A stretch of DNA of 64,000 nt from Methylovirgula sp. 4M-Z18 (GTDB taxonomy: Bacteria; Pseudomonadota; Alphaproteobacteria; Rhizobiales; Beijerinckiaceae): assembly GCF_037890675.1 (NCBI RefSeq), contig NZ_CP149574.1, forward strand, positions 2,890,874-2,954,873, read 5' to 3'. The first letter of the stretch is position 1. Each line of letters opens with the position of its first letter. Shown piece after piece: positions 43,429 through 52,296 of this stretch. The translations under genes and the position numbers were made by a program. Below the pieces are notes generated by a model. That model was not told the origin of the DNA. It saw nothing but the letters and a program-made list of their open reading frames with translations, and ran no database searches.

Positions 43429-43860
43429 TCAAGCCGTCGCGATATATTCGCGCAACGCCTGATGCTCGTTTTCGATCTCTTCGAGACGATGCTTCACCAC
43501 GTCGCCGATCGAAATGAGCCCGGCGAGCCGGCCGTTCTTCACGATCGGCATGTGGCGGAAGCGGTGGCGCGTCATCTCCTCCATGACGCCGACGACGCTC
43601 ATCTCCTCGGTCGCGGTCACGACTTTCGCCGTCATATGCTTCGAGACCGGGTCTTCGAGCAGCGTCATGCCGCCGCGGGCGACCGCGCGCACGATATCGC
43701 GCTCCGAGAGAATGCCGAGCACCTCGCCATCGGCGCCCGTGACGACGACCGCACCAATTCCCTTTTCCGCCAGGATTTTCGCCACTTCGTCGAGCGTTCG
43801 GTGCGGGGCGGTCGTAATCACGTTACGACCCTTGAGTGCAAGAATCCGAGCGACTGTCAT
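43429..43860 (-). CDS. CBS-domain protein
   Basis: A 143-residue protein made of two CBS motifs forming one Bateman module: VARILALKGRNVITTAPHRTLDEVAKILAEKGIGAVVV, LGILSERDIVRAVA, VVTATEEMSVVGVMEEMTRHRFRHMPIV and LAGLISIGDVVKHRL. These modules bind adenosyl nucleotides. Found convergent with the patatin gene, 21 bp apart. Stand-alone, so any target is separate. Confidence 0.9.
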   Translation of the reverse strand: MTVARILALKGRNVITTAPHRTLDEVAKILAEKGIGAVVVTGADGEVLGILSERDIVRAVARGGMTLLEDPVSKHMTAKVVTATEEMSVVGVMEEMTRHRFRHMPIVKNGRLAGLISIGDVVKHRLEEIENEHQALREYIATA

Positions 43861-43981
43861 CGCGTAACCTCCTCGTCTGCTATCCCGCCTCTCTTAATGG
43901 AAGCGCATTTACCCAAGGATGCCCTCGTTCGACCGGGCCTGCAAGATCATTCGTTACGCGATTTTAACATTCCGCGGCCCG

Positions 43982-43996
43982 TTAACCTTCCGTTAA
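43982..43996. promoter_or_regulatory. CtrA-type box (TTAA-N7-TTAA)
   Basis: TTAA at 43982-43985 and TTAA at 43993-43996 with exactly 7 bases between, followed by a further TTAAC at 44000-44004. The spacing and sequence fit the recognition element of CtrA, the alphaproteobacterial cell-cycle regulator. It lies 70 bp upstream of the transglutaminase-like peptidase start. Confidence 0.55.
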
Positions 43997-44065
43997 GGCT
44001 TAACTTGCGGCCCTCCCACGTTTCCGTTTACTTCTCGTTAAGTATTGTGAGCGTGAGACGGCGTA

Positions 44066-44743
44066 ATGGTGACGAACTCGGTGAAAGCGTTGATGGTGCT
44101 GGCGACAGCACTGTTCGTCGGCCAAGTCGACGCGCGCGAAAAACCCGTTTTGCCGAAGCAGACCGCCGCGCTTTCCGTGCTGAGACCCTATGCCGGCGAG
44201 CACACCGGCAACCTGCCGCTCCGGGCGTCGGTCGGGCCGGAATCGTCCGCGCCCTATGGCTGGGTCGACTTTTGCCAACGCTACCGTGCGGAATGCGACA
44301 CCAAGCCGCTGCCGGCGGTCGATGTGGTGATGACGCCGGCCGTCTGGGGCGCCGTCCAGCAGGTGAACCGCTGGGTGAACGATAGTGTCACCCCGATCAG
44401 CGACTGGGAACATTGGGGCCTCGAGGACCAATGGGATTACCCGATCGATGGCAAAGGCGACTGCGAGGATTACGCGCTTTTGAAGCGCAGGATGCTGATG
44501 GACGCCGGCGTGCCGCGCCAGGCCTTGCTGATGACTGTGGTGCGCGACGAAAACGACGAGGGCCACGCAATCCTCACCCTGCGGACCAGCAATGGCGACT
44601 ATGTGCTCGACAACAAGATCAACGAGATCAAATTGTGGTCGGCGACCGGCTATCGCTACGTGAAGCGCCAATCGCAGGAAGACCCAAACGATTGGGTGAG
44701 CCTGAAGGGCAACGACGTGCCGAGCACCGCCGCGACGCGGTGA
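44066..44743 (+). CDS. Bacterial transglutaminase-like cysteine peptidase (BTLCP family)
   Basis: A 225-residue exported protein (DUF920/peptidase C93). Signal peptide residues 1-23. The catalytic triad fits Cys in GKGDCEDYALLKRRML, His in EGHAILTL and Asp in YVLDNKINEI, the papain-like transglutaminase fold. The segment FCQRYRAECDTK is a conserved family part. It acts in the periplasm or envelope; substrates are mostly unknown, with some family members (LapG) cleaving adhesins. Preceded by a CtrA-type box. Confidence 0.87.
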   Translation: MVTNSVKALMVLATALFVGQVDAREKPVLPKQTAALSVLRPYAGEHTGNLPLRASVGPESSAPYGWVDFCQRYRAECDTKPLPAVDVVMTPAVWGAVQQVNRWVNDSVTPISDWEHWGLEDQWDYPIDGKGDCEDYALLKRRMLMDAGVPRQALLMTVVRDENDEGHAILTLRTSNGDYVLDNKINEIKLWSATGYRYVKRQSQEDPNDWVSLKGNDVPSTAATR

Positions 44744-45234
44744 GTGCGGCGGGGGTTGCGCGCAATCTGCCGATGCCCATCACTCAACCGTGTAGGAGCC
44801 GAAAATCCAATTTGGGACGATCGATTTGAGATAGGAACATAATAAGAACAAATTTCATAAATAGATTGTCATTTTTCGCGATGATGGAGCGCGCCCTTCT
44901 CCCATCGGGAGAAGGTGGCTTGCGAAGCAAGACGGATGAGGGGACACGGAATCATCATTGGCTAAACTCTCGAAGCGGCTAATCTCGTAAGAAAGCCCCC
45001 TCATCCGACCGACACATGAACTTGGGCTTGCCCAAGTTCATCATTCTTAATGATCAAATCGGGTGTACCCGATTTGATTGTCGGCCACCTTCTCCCGATG
45101 GGAGAAGGGCGCGCTCCGTGATCATGCAAATCCGCCCGGACAGGCGGGGCTGCGCAGCCACAAAAAAAATTGGGATCAAACTAATAGAGCAAATTACGAA
45201 TATGAATCATATAGTTAACCGGAACGCCCAACGT
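44744..45234. other. Intergenic region, mostly palindromic repeat
   Basis: No credible gene. A 73-codon frame at 45016-45237 runs through repeat sequence and is rejected. The stretch is dominated by the 232-bp element at 44886-45117. The rest is AT-rich and leads to the promoter of the YheO-type regulator, with TTGACA at 45234-45239 as a possible -35 box. Confidence 0.6.
44886..45117. repeat. 232-bp composite palindromic element with 34-bp perfect terminal inverted repeats
   Basis: Bases 44886-44919 and 45084-45117 are perfect reverse complements over 34 bp. Each end holds its own hairpin (CCTTCTCCC / GGGAGAAGG). Inside, CGGATGAGGGG (44933-44943) recurs inverted at 44997-45007. Two more perfect hairpins follow: 45018-45026 with 45031-45039, and 45053-45063 with 45068-45078. 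The end sequences resemble the RIME-type intergenic mosaic elements of rhizobia. No coding capacity. Confidence 0.75.
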
Positions 45235-45265
45235 TGACAAAATGTCATTTAATGATATTTTGTCA
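45235..45265. promoter_or_regulatory. 31-bp near-perfect palindrome over promoter, candidate autoregulatory operator
   Basis: Arms 45235-45243 (TGACAAAAT) and 45257-45265 (ATTTTGTCA) match perfectly and only one inner pair of the 15 mismatches. The palindrome overlaps TTGACA (45234-45239) and TATTTT (45255-45260), a possible -35/-10 pair. It ends 3 bases before the likely start codon at 45269, so binding would directly block transcription or translation. Confidence 0.65.
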
Positions 45266-45268
45266 AGA

Positions 45269-45910
45269 ATGACACTCACCGAACACCAACTCCTCCTTCG
45301 CGAGGGCCGCAAGATCACCGCGGCGCTCGGCAAGGCTTTGGCGCCGCTGGTCGAAGTGGTGCTGCACGATTTGACGCAGGCAGATCACGCCATCGTCGCC
45401 ATTGCAAACAACCTGTCGGGCCGCCAGATCGGCGATCCGGCCACCGAGATCGGCATGGCGCGTGCGCAGGATCCGGATTTTCCCGACGTGCTGCAAAACT
45501 ACCCCAACCATTTCCCCGACGGGCGGCCAGCCAAGAGCACCTCGATCGGCTTGCGGGATTCGCGCGGCGAGTTCGTGGCGGCGCTTTGCCTCAACATGGA
45601 CATTTCGATGCTGAACGGCGTCGTCGCCAACCTCTGCGAATTGGTGCGCACGCAGGAAAACGCGACGCCACACCAGGAATCGCTCGCGCCGCGCGGCAAC
45701 GACATCCGCAGCCTGTTGGAGAAATTCGCCGCCGCGCAGAACACGATCCCGCGCGCCCTCACCCGCACCCAGCGGCAGCAGGCCATGCAGATGCTCGCCA
45801 AGCAAGGCCTGCTCGATCGGAAAAACGCGCCCTCGCTCATCGCCGATATTTTTGGCGTCGCGCGCTCCACCGTCTACACCTATCTTCCCGACACGAAGGC
45901 CAATCCATGA
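45269..45910 (+). CDS. YheO-type PAS/helix-turn-helix transcriptional regulator
   Basis: A 213-residue regulator with a YheO-like PAS sensor (about residues 10-120: ITAALGKALAPLVEVVLHDLTQADHAIVAIANNLSGR and STSIGLRDSRGEFVAALCLNMDIS) and a C-terminal helix-turn-helix (LTRTQRQQAMQMLAKQGLL, FGVARSTVYTYL). DauR of Pseudomonas is a member. An ATG at 45242 would lie inside the 31-bp palindrome, so ATG 45269 is preferred; it has no ribosome-binding site, hinting at a leaderless message. The downstream dehydratase gene overlaps by 4 bp and is its likely target. Confidence 0.82.
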   Translation: MTLTEHQLLLREGRKITAALGKALAPLVEVVLHDLTQADHAIVAIANNLSGRQIGDPATEIGMARAQDPDFPDVLQNYPNHFPDGRPAKSTSIGLRDSRGEFVAALCLNMDISMLNGVVANLCELVRTQENATPHQESLAPRGNDIRSLLEKFAAAQNTIPRALTRTQRQQAMQMLAKQGLLDRKNAPSLIADIFGVARSTVYTYLPDTKANP

Positions 45911-46872
45911 CCGATCTTGCAATTTCTTTCGACGATGTCGTCGCGGCTAGCCACCGCATCGAGAATGTGGCGCATCGCACGCCGGTCCTCACCTCGGCCA
46001 CGGCCGACGAAATGACTGGGGCGCAATTGTTTTTCAAATGCGAGAATTTCCAGCGCATGGGCGCGTTCAAATTCCGCGGCGCCTATAATGCGCTGTCGCA
46101 ATTCACGCCCGAACAACGCGCCAAAGGCGTGATCGCTTTCTCCAGCGGCAATCATGCGCAAGGCATCGCGCTTGCGGCGAAAGTGCTCGGCATGCGCGCC
46201 GTCATCATTATGCCGACCGACGCGCCCCAGACCAAGATGCTGGCGACCAAGGCCTATGGCGGCGAGGTCATTCTGTACGACCGCTACAGCGAAGATCGCG
46301 AAGCGATCGGCAAGCGCATCTCCGCCGAGCAAGGCCTCACCCTCATCCCGCCGTACGATCACCCGCATATCATGGCGGGGCAAGGCACGGCAGCGCTGGA
46401 ATTGCTCGAGGAGACCGGCCCGCTCGACATTCTGCTGGTGCAGCTCGGCGGCGGCGGCCTTATTTCCGGCTGCGCCACCGCGGCCAAGCATCTGGCCCCG
46501 GCCTGCGAGGTGTTCGGCGTTGAGCCCGAGGCCGGCAACGACGGCCAGCAAAGCTTCCGCAGCGGCAAAATCGTGCAGATCGAAACGCCGCGCACCGTTG
46601 CCGACGGCGCGCAGACCCCAGCGCTCGGAAAGCTGACTTTCCCGATCATCCAGAAACTGGTGCAGGACATCGTGACGGTGAGCGATCCGGAACTGGTCGA
46701 GACGATGAAATTCTACGCCTCGCGCATGAAGATGATCGTCGAGCCAACCGGATGCCTCACGCTCGCCGCGGCCCTGGGCGGCCACGTGCCGGTGAAGGGC
46801 AAGCGCGTCGGCATCATCATTTCAGGCGGTAACATCGACCTGCAACGCTTCGCCGAACTCGTGCAGGGGTGA
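45907..46872 (+). CDS. PLP-dependent threonine/serine or 3-hydroxyaspartate dehydratase
   Basis: A 321-residue fold-type II PLP enzyme. The Schiff-base lysine is in GAFKFRGAYNAL, followed by FSSGNHAQGIALAA, the phosphate loop GGGGLISGC and SGGNID near the C-terminus. It lacks a C-terminal ACT domain, as do catabolic threonine dehydratases, serine racemases and threo-3-hydroxyaspartate dehydratases, all of similar length. The gene overlaps the YheO-type regulator by 4 bp. Role is most likely deamination of a hydroxy-amino acid; which one is not decided. Confidence 0.86.
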   Translation: MTDLAISFDDVVAASHRIENVAHRTPVLTSATADEMTGAQLFFKCENFQRMGAFKFRGAYNALSQFTPEQRAKGVIAFSSGNHAQGIALAAKVLGMRAVIIMPTDAPQTKMLATKAYGGEVILYDRYSEDREAIGKRISAEQGLTLIPPYDHPHIMAGQGTAALELLEETGPLDILLVQLGGGGLISGCATAAKHLAPACEVFGVEPEAGNDGQQSFRSGKIVQIETPRTVADGAQTPALGKLTFPIIQKLVQDIVTVSDPELVETMKFYASRMKMIVEPTGCLTLAAALGGHVPVKGKRVGIIISGGNIDLQRFAELVQG

Positions 46873-46927
46873 TGCGGCGCGAATCCTTCTTCCGCGCCAA
46901 AGCGCGAGAGAAGGGAGCGCCACCACC

Positions 46928-49156
46928 TTACGCTGCAGCCTTTTTCTTGGCGGCGCGGCTGTAGAACGTCTCTCCGCTCGCGGCCATGTCGCGAAGGATC
47001 TGCGCGGGTTTGAAGCGCTCGCCGTATTTCGCGGCCAGTTTCTCGCACAGTGCAACAAACGCCTTCGCCCCCATACCGTCGATGTAGGACAAGGTGCCGC
47101 CGGTGAAGGGCGCGAAGCCGAAGCCGATGATCGAACCGACATCCGCTTCACGCGGATCGGTGACGATGCCTTCCTCGAAGGTCTTGGCCGCCTCATTGGC
47201 CTGAACCACCAAGAAGCGCTGCTTCAGCTCCTCGACATCGAGCGTATCCGGATCGAGATGGACTTGCTGCAGCTCCTTCAGGCCCGGCCACAATTTCTTG
47301 GCGCCGCTTTCCGGATAGTCGTAGAAGCCCTTGCGATTCTTGCGGCCGAGGCGCTCGCCCTTCGTGACCATCTCGACGAGCAGATGCTCCTGCCGCGGGT
47401 CGATGTCCGCCTTGTCGCCAAGCTCCTTGCGCGCCGCGTTGAGGATGCGCAGCCCGAGATCGAGCGCCACTTCGTCGTTGAGCGACAAGGGGCCGACCGG
47501 CATGCCGGCCATTTTCGCAGTGTTCTCGATCATCGCCGCCGGCACGCCCTCGGCGAGCATGATGTGGCCTTCGCGCAAATAGTTCGTCACGCAGCGGTTG
47601 GCATAGAATCCGCGCGCATCGTTCACGACGATCGGCGTCTTCTTGATGGCGCGCACATAATCCATGGCGACCGCCAAAGCATTGTCGCCCACCGACTTGG
47701 TCGTGATCACCTCGACCAGCAGCATCTTCTCGACCGGCGAGAAGAAATGCACGCCGATGAACCGATCGGGACGCCTGGAATGGCCTGCCAGATTGGTGAT
47801 CGCGAGGCTCGACGTGTTCGAAGCGAAGGTGCAATCGGGCGAGATCGCAGCCTCTACCTTGGCAATCACATCCGCCTTGATCTGCGGGTCCTCGAACACC
47901 GCTTCGATGACGAGTTCGCAGTCCTTGAGGTCGGCATAATCGGCGCTCGCCGTGATGCGCGCGAGCAGCGCGTCGCGGTCCGCCGATTTCGTGCGGCCCT
48001 TCATGATCTGGTCGCTCATCAATTTGTGCGAATAGGCCTTGCCCTTCTCCGCCGTCTCGACATCGCGGTCGATCAGCACGACGTTCAAGCCCGCATTGGC
48101 CGTCACATAGGCGATGCCGGCGCCCATGAAGCCCGCGCCAACGACGCCGATCGTCTTCAATTTGGTCGGAGGTATATTGGCGGGACGGCGGGCGCCCTTG
48201 TTGAGTTCGCCCATCGAGACGAAGAGCGTGCGGATCATCGCCGCCGCTTCCTTCGAGCGCAGGATCTTGGCGAACCAGCGGCTCTCGACCTTCAGCGCCA
48301 AATCCATCGGCAATTGCAGGCCTTCGTAGACAGCATGCAGGATCGCCTTGGCGGCCGGATAATTGTCCTGAGTTTCGCGGCGGTAGATCGCATTGGCCGG
48401 CGGCCAGATCATCATGCCGGCGGGCGAGAAGACCTTGCCGGACGGCTGTTTGTAGCCCTTCACGTCCCAAGGCGCGGCGATCTTGCCCTCGACCTTCGGC
48501 CATTCGCCGGCCTTGACCCAGTCTTTCGCTTTCTGGACGATTTGATCAGCGGGGGCGACCGCATTGACAAGGCCCATGCCGAGCGCCGCCTTGGGGCGGA
48601 TCTGCTCGCCCTTGAACAGCATCTGCAACGCATCGCCGGTCTGCATCAGCCGCGCCACGCGCTGCGTGCCGCCGGCGCCGGGGAATAGGCCGATCTTGAT
48701 TTCCGGCAGCCCGACCCGCGCCTTGTCGCTGTCCGACATCACGCGGTAATGGCAGGAGAGCGCGAGTTCGAACGCGCCACCGAGACACACGCCATTGATG
48801 GCGGCCGCGAACGGCTTGCCGCAGGTCTCAAGCTTGCGATAGAGCAGCGTGAGGCGGCGCGTGCCATCGAAAAAGGCCTGCATCGCAGCGGCTTCGCCTT
48901 TTTCCTTCAGGGTTTTCGCGTACAGCGCCGCACTGCCTTGCAGCATGGTGAGATCGGCGCCGCCGGAGAAGGTCTCCTTGCCCGACGTTATCACGCAGCC
49001 CTTGATCGCCTCGTCGGCGACAACCTTATCGATCACCTGATCGAGCTCATCCATCACGCTCGGGGTGATGACATTCATCGACCGGTCGGCCATGTCCCAA
49101 ACGAGCGTAGCAATGCCATCGGCGTCGGTGGAGAATTTGAAATTGGTGAGATTCAT
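46928..49156 (-). CDS. Fatty-acid oxidation complex alpha subunit (enoyl-CoA hydratase / 3-hydroxyacyl-CoA dehydrogenase)
   Basis: A 742-residue bifunctional protein of the FadB/FadJ type. The N-terminal crotonase domain (1-190) has SGGADLTML, GVCLGGAFELALSCHYRV and LPEIKIGLFPGAGGTQR. The NAD domain starts near residue 335 with VVGAGFMGAGIAYVTANAG, then FASNTSSLAI and IGVHFFSPVEKM. Two C-terminal helical repeats follow. Sits 12 bp behind the thiolase gene, and third in an acyl-CoA dehydrogenase-thiolase-FadJ operon. Catalyses hydration and oxidation of enoyl-CoA in beta-oxidation. Confidence 0.92.
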   Translation of the reverse strand: MNLTNFKFSTDADGIATLVWDMADRSMNVITPSVMDELDQVIDKVVADEAIKGCVITSGKETFSGGADLTMLQGSAALYAKTLKEKGEAAAMQAFFDGTRRLTLLYRKLETCGKPFAAAINGVCLGGAFELALSCHYRVMSDSDKARVGLPEIKIGLFPGAGGTQRVARLMQTGDALQMLFKGEQIRPKAALGMGLVNAVAPADQIVQKAKDWVKAGEWPKVEGKIAAPWDVKGYKQPSGKVFSPAGMMIWPPANAIYRRETQDNYPAAKAILHAVYEGLQLPMDLALKVESRWFAKILRSKEAAAMIRTLFVSMGELNKGARRPANIPPTKLKTIGVVGAGFMGAGIAYVTANAGLNVVLIDRDVETAEKGKAYSHKLMSDQIMKGRTKSADRDALLARITASADYADLKDCELVIEAVFEDPQIKADVIAKVEAAISPDCTFASNTSSLAITNLAGHSRRPDRFIGVHFFSPVEKMLLVEVITTKSVGDNALAVAMDYVRAIKKTPIVVNDARGFYANRCVTNYLREGHIMLAEGVPAAMIENTAKMAGMPVGPLSLNDEVALDLGLRILNAARKELGDKADIDPRQEHLLVEMVTKGERLGRKNRKGFYDYPESGAKKLWPGLKELQQVHLDPDTLDVEELKQRFLVVQANEAAKTFEEGIVTDPREADVGSIIGFGFAPFTGGTLSYIDGMGAKAFVALCEKLAAKYGERFKPAQILRDMAASGETFYSRAAKKKAAA

Positions 49157-49168
49157 GAATCGCTCTCC

Positions 49169-50377
49169 TCAGACGCGCTCGATGATGGTGGCGGTGCCCA
49201 TGCCGGCGCCGATGCAGAGAGTGACCAACGCCGTCGATTTGCCCGTGCGCTCCAATTCGTCGAGCGCGGTCCCTAAAATCATCGCGCCGGTCGCGCCGAG
49301 CGGATGGCCGAGCGCAATCGCGCCGCCGCAGACATTGACCTTGCCGGGATCGACATCGAAGGCCTGCATGAAGCGCAACACGACGGCGGCAAAGGCCTCG
49401 TTCACTTCGAACAGATCGATATCGGACAGGCTCATGCCGGCGCGCGCCAGCACCTTCTTGGTGACATCGACGGGGCCGGTGAGCATCAAAGCCGGATCGG
49501 AACCGATATTGGCGAACGCCTTGATGCGCCCGCGCGGCTTCAGGCCGGTCTTCTGGCCGGCTTCGGCATTGCCGATGAGCACGGCAGCGGCGCCATCGAC
49601 GATGCCGGAGGAATTGCCGGCGTGATGCACATGGTTGATTTCCTCGACGTCCGGATGGGCCTGGATGCCGACGGCATCGAAGCCGCCCTGCTGCCCCATC
49701 ATCACGAACGACGGCTTCAGGCTCGCCAGCGATTGCATATCGGTGCCGGGCCGCAGATGCTCGTCGCGGTCGAGAATGGTCAAACCGTTCACGTCCTTCA
49801 CCGGCACGACCGATTTGGCGAAACGCCCATCGCTCCAGGATTGCGCGGAGCGGCGCTGCGATTCGACCGCATAGGCATCGACATCGTCGCGGCTGAAGCC
49901 GTATTTGGTCGCAATCAAATCCGCCGACACGCCTTGCGGCATGAAATAGGCCGGAATGGCGATGGCCGGATCGACCGGCCACGCGCCGCCAGACGCGCCG
50001 ATGCCGACGCGGCTCATCGATTCGACGCCGCCGCCGACCACCAGGTCATGCTGGCCGGCCATGACTTGCGCCGAGGCGAAATTGATCGCGTCGAGGCCAG
50101 AGGCGCAGAAACGGTTGATCTGGATGCCGGGCACGTGATTGCCGTAACCCGCGGTCAGCGCCGAGGCGCGGCCGATGTCGCCGCCCGCTTCGCCGACCGG
50201 ATCGACACAGCCGAGCACCACGTCATCGACAAGCTTCGTGTCGAGATGATTGCGATCCTTGATGGCGCTCAAAGCCGTCGCGGCGAGCCCCAGGGTCGAG
50301 ACTTCGTGCAACGAACCATCCGCCTTGCCACGCCCGCGCGGGGTGCGAACGGCGTCATAAATAAAAGCTTCGGGCAT
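49169..50377 (-). CDS. Acetyl-CoA C-acyltransferase (thiolase)
   Basis: A 402-residue degradative-type thiolase that splits 3-ketoacyl-CoA. Nucleophile Cys91 in QINRFCASGLDA, second loop NEAFAAV, His358 in GGAIALGHPLGATGA and Cys388 in TLCIGAGMG. It is 79 bp downstream of the acyl-CoA dehydrogenase gene, with a stem-loop at 50408-50435 in the gap, and 12 bp before the FadJ-like gene. Beta subunit partner of the following protein, completing the beta-oxidation set. Confidence 0.93.
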   Translation of the reverse strand: MPEAFIYDAVRTPRGRGKADGSLHEVSTLGLAATALSAIKDRNHLDTKLVDDVVLGCVDPVGEAGGDIGRASALTAGYGNHVPGIQINRFCASGLDAINFASAQVMAGQHDLVVGGGVESMSRVGIGASGGAWPVDPAIAIPAYFMPQGVSADLIATKYGFSRDDVDAYAVESQRRSAQSWSDGRFAKSVVPVKDVNGLTILDRDEHLRPGTDMQSLASLKPSFVMMGQQGGFDAVGIQAHPDVEEINHVHHAGNSSGIVDGAAAVLIGNAEAGQKTGLKPRGRIKAFANIGSDPALMLTGPVDVTKKVLARAGMSLSDIDLFEVNEAFAAVVLRFMQAFDVDPGKVNVCGGAIALGHPLGATGAMILGTALDELERTGKSTALVTLCIGAGMGTATIIERV

Positions 50378-50407
50378 TTGATACTCCCTGAACGAGTGGC
50401 GGGCCGC

Positions 50408-50435
50408 TTGCCCGCGTCATTATGTGCGCGGGCAA
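50408..50435. promoter_or_regulatory. Stem-loop between acyl-CoA dehydrogenase and thiolase genes
   Basis: TTGCCCGCG (50408-50416) pairs with CGCGGGCAA (50427-50435) around a 10-base loop. It lies within an operon, with no U-run on the minus strand. Could modulate message stability or partial read-through. Confidence 0.5.
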
Positions 50436-50456
50436 AATGCCCGCGGGTTTGTTCCG

Positions 50457-52247
50457 TCAGAAGGCTTCGACCGGCAGCGCCATCACCGTATCGGCGCCGC
50501 TCGTGATGCGGGCGAGACGCGTGGCAGTCTCCGGCAACACACGCTCCATATAGAATTTGGCGGTGAGAAGTTTAGCGTCCATCTTCGCGACATCCGCATT
50601 GTCGGCCTTCTTCGCGACCGCCGTCCTGGCGATCTGCACCCACATGAAGCCGAGCGCCACAAGGCCGAAGAGGTGCATGTAGTCGCTCGCGCCGGCACCC
50701 GCATTGTCGGGCTTGGTCATCGCATTCTGCATGAACCACATGGTCGCTTGCTGCAGCACGCCGAGGTTTTGTTTCAGGGACGCCAGATAGGGCTTCAGCG
50801 CCTCGTTGCCTTCGTTCTCCTTGATGAACGCGCCGACTTCGGCAAAGAAGCCCATCACCGCACGGCCACCATTCGCCGGCAATTTGCGGCCGACGAGATC
50901 CATCGCCTGCACGCCGTTTGCGCCTTCGTAGATCATGGCGATGCGCGCATCGCGCACGAATTGTTCCATGCCCCATTCGGCGATATAGCCGTGACCGCCG
51001 AACATCTGCTGCGCCTTCACCGCGTTGTCGAAGCCGCGATCGGTCAGGAAGCCCTTCAGCACCGGAGTCATCAGGCCAAGATGATCCTCCGCCGCCTGCT
51101 TTTCCTTCTCGTCGCCAGTGCGATGGGCGACGTCGCTTTTCAGCGCCGTCCACAGAACGAAGGCGCGCGCCGCCTCGTTGAAGCTCTTGATCTCGAGCAA
51201 GGTCCGGCGCACGTCGGGATGAACCATGATCGAATCCGCCGGCTTGTCGGGCGATTTCGGACCCGTCAGGGAGCGGCCCTGCAGGCGCTCCTTGGCATAG
51301 GCGACGGCGTTCTGATATGCGACTTCCGATTGCGACAGCCCTTGAATGGCAACGCCCAAACGTGCCTCGTTCATCATCACGAACATGGCATTGAGGCCGC
51401 GATTTTCCTGGCCGAGCAGGAAGCCTTTCGCGCCGTCGTAATTCATCACGCAGGTCGAGTTGCCGTGAATACCCATCTTGTGCTCGATCGAGCCGCACAC
51501 CAGGCTGTTGCGCGCACCGGGATTGCCGGAATTATCGGGCAGGAACTTCGGCACGATGAACAGCGAGATGCCCTTCACGCCAGCCGGCGCGCCCTCGATG
51601 CGGGCGAGCACCAGATGGACGATATTCTTGGTCAGGCCATGTTCGCCGGCGGAAATGAAGATCTTCTGGCCGGTGATCGCATAGGACCCGTCGCCATTCG
51701 GTACGGCCTTGGTCTTCAGGAGCCCAAGATCGGTGCCGCAATGCGGCTCGGTCAGGTTCATGGTACCCGACCATTCGCCGGCGATCATCTTGGGGGCGTA
51801 AAGCGCCTTCTGCTCCTCGGAACCATGCTGCAGCAAGGCTGCCAGTGCGCCCGCGGTCAGCCCCGGATACATGGAGAAGGCCATGTTGGCGGCGGAGGAA
51901 TATTCATTCATCACCGCGCCGAGCGTGAAGGGCAGCCCTTGGCCGCCATATTCGGCGGGAGCCGCAAGGCCGAGCCAGCCGCCCTCGGTGAATGCATTCC
52001 AGGCCTCCTGGAATCCTTTCGGCACGGTGACATTGCCGTCGGCGTCGCGCTTGCAGCCTTCGCGGTCGCCCGAGGCGTTGAGCGGCTGCAGCACTTCCTC
52101 GCACAATTTGGCGCCTTCGTTCAGGATTGCCTCGACGACATCTGGTGCCGCATCGGCAAAGCCCGGCAGATTGTTGTAGCGCTCCATCCGGAAAACATCA
52201 TTGAGAAGAAAGAGCGTATCCTCGACGGGTGCCTTATAGCTCGGCAT
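50457..52247 (-). CDS. Acyl-CoA dehydrogenase (large, FadE/DmdC-like type)
   Basis: A 596-residue FAD-dependent acyl-CoA dehydrogenase with the long C-terminal extension of the AcdB/DmdC group. N-terminal MPSYKAPVEDTLFLLNDVF is a hallmark. FAD/substrate contacts include MNLTEPHCGTDLG, AITGQKIFIS, and the C-terminal EWGMEQFVRDARIAMIYEGANGVQAMDLVGRKL with the catalytic glutamate region. ATG at 52247 is set by AAGGAGG 5 bases upstream. First gene of the beta-oxidation operon; a perfect palindrome at 52297-52310 lies 50 bp upstream. Chain-length preference is not readable. Confidence 0.92.
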   Translation of the reverse strand: MPSYKAPVEDTLFLLNDVFRMERYNNLPGFADAAPDVVEAILNEGAKLCEEVLQPLNASGDREGCKRDADGNVTVPKGFQEAWNAFTEGGWLGLAAPAEYGGQGLPFTLGAVMNEYSSAANMAFSMYPGLTAGALAALLQHGSEEQKALYAPKMIAGEWSGTMNLTEPHCGTDLGLLKTKAVPNGDGSYAITGQKIFISAGEHGLTKNIVHLVLARIEGAPAGVKGISLFIVPKFLPDNSGNPGARNSLVCGSIEHKMGIHGNSTCVMNYDGAKGFLLGQENRGLNAMFVMMNEARLGVAIQGLSQSEVAYQNAVAYAKERLQGRSLTGPKSPDKPADSIMVHPDVRRTLLEIKSFNEAARAFVLWTALKSDVAHRTGDEKEKQAAEDHLGLMTPVLKGFLTDRGFDNAVKAQQMFGGHGYIAEWGMEQFVRDARIAMIYEGANGVQAMDLVGRKLPANGGRAVMGFFAEVGAFIKENEGNEALKPYLASLKQNLGVLQQATMWFMQNAMTKPDNAGAGASDYMHLFGLVALGFMWVQIARTAVAKKADNADVAKMDAKLLTAKFYMERVLPETATRLARITSGADTVMALPVEAF

Positions 52248-52296
52248 GGGGCCTCCTTGAATTTTTGACGGCACCTCGCGGATGCCTTGGCGCATA

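Noticed and set aside
44886-45117. Possible CRISPR-like repetition
   Set aside because: Repeats are inverted and contiguous hairpins, not regularly spaced direct repeats with unique spacers.
45016-45237. 73-codon plus-strand frame in the intergenic region
   Set aside because: Runs through tandem hairpins of the 232-bp repeat; sequence is dictated by palindromes, not coding.
47258-48688. 476-codon plus-strand frame within the FadJ-like gene
   Set aside because: High-GC antisense shadow; no recognisable domain, no ribosome-binding site, opposite a certain gene.
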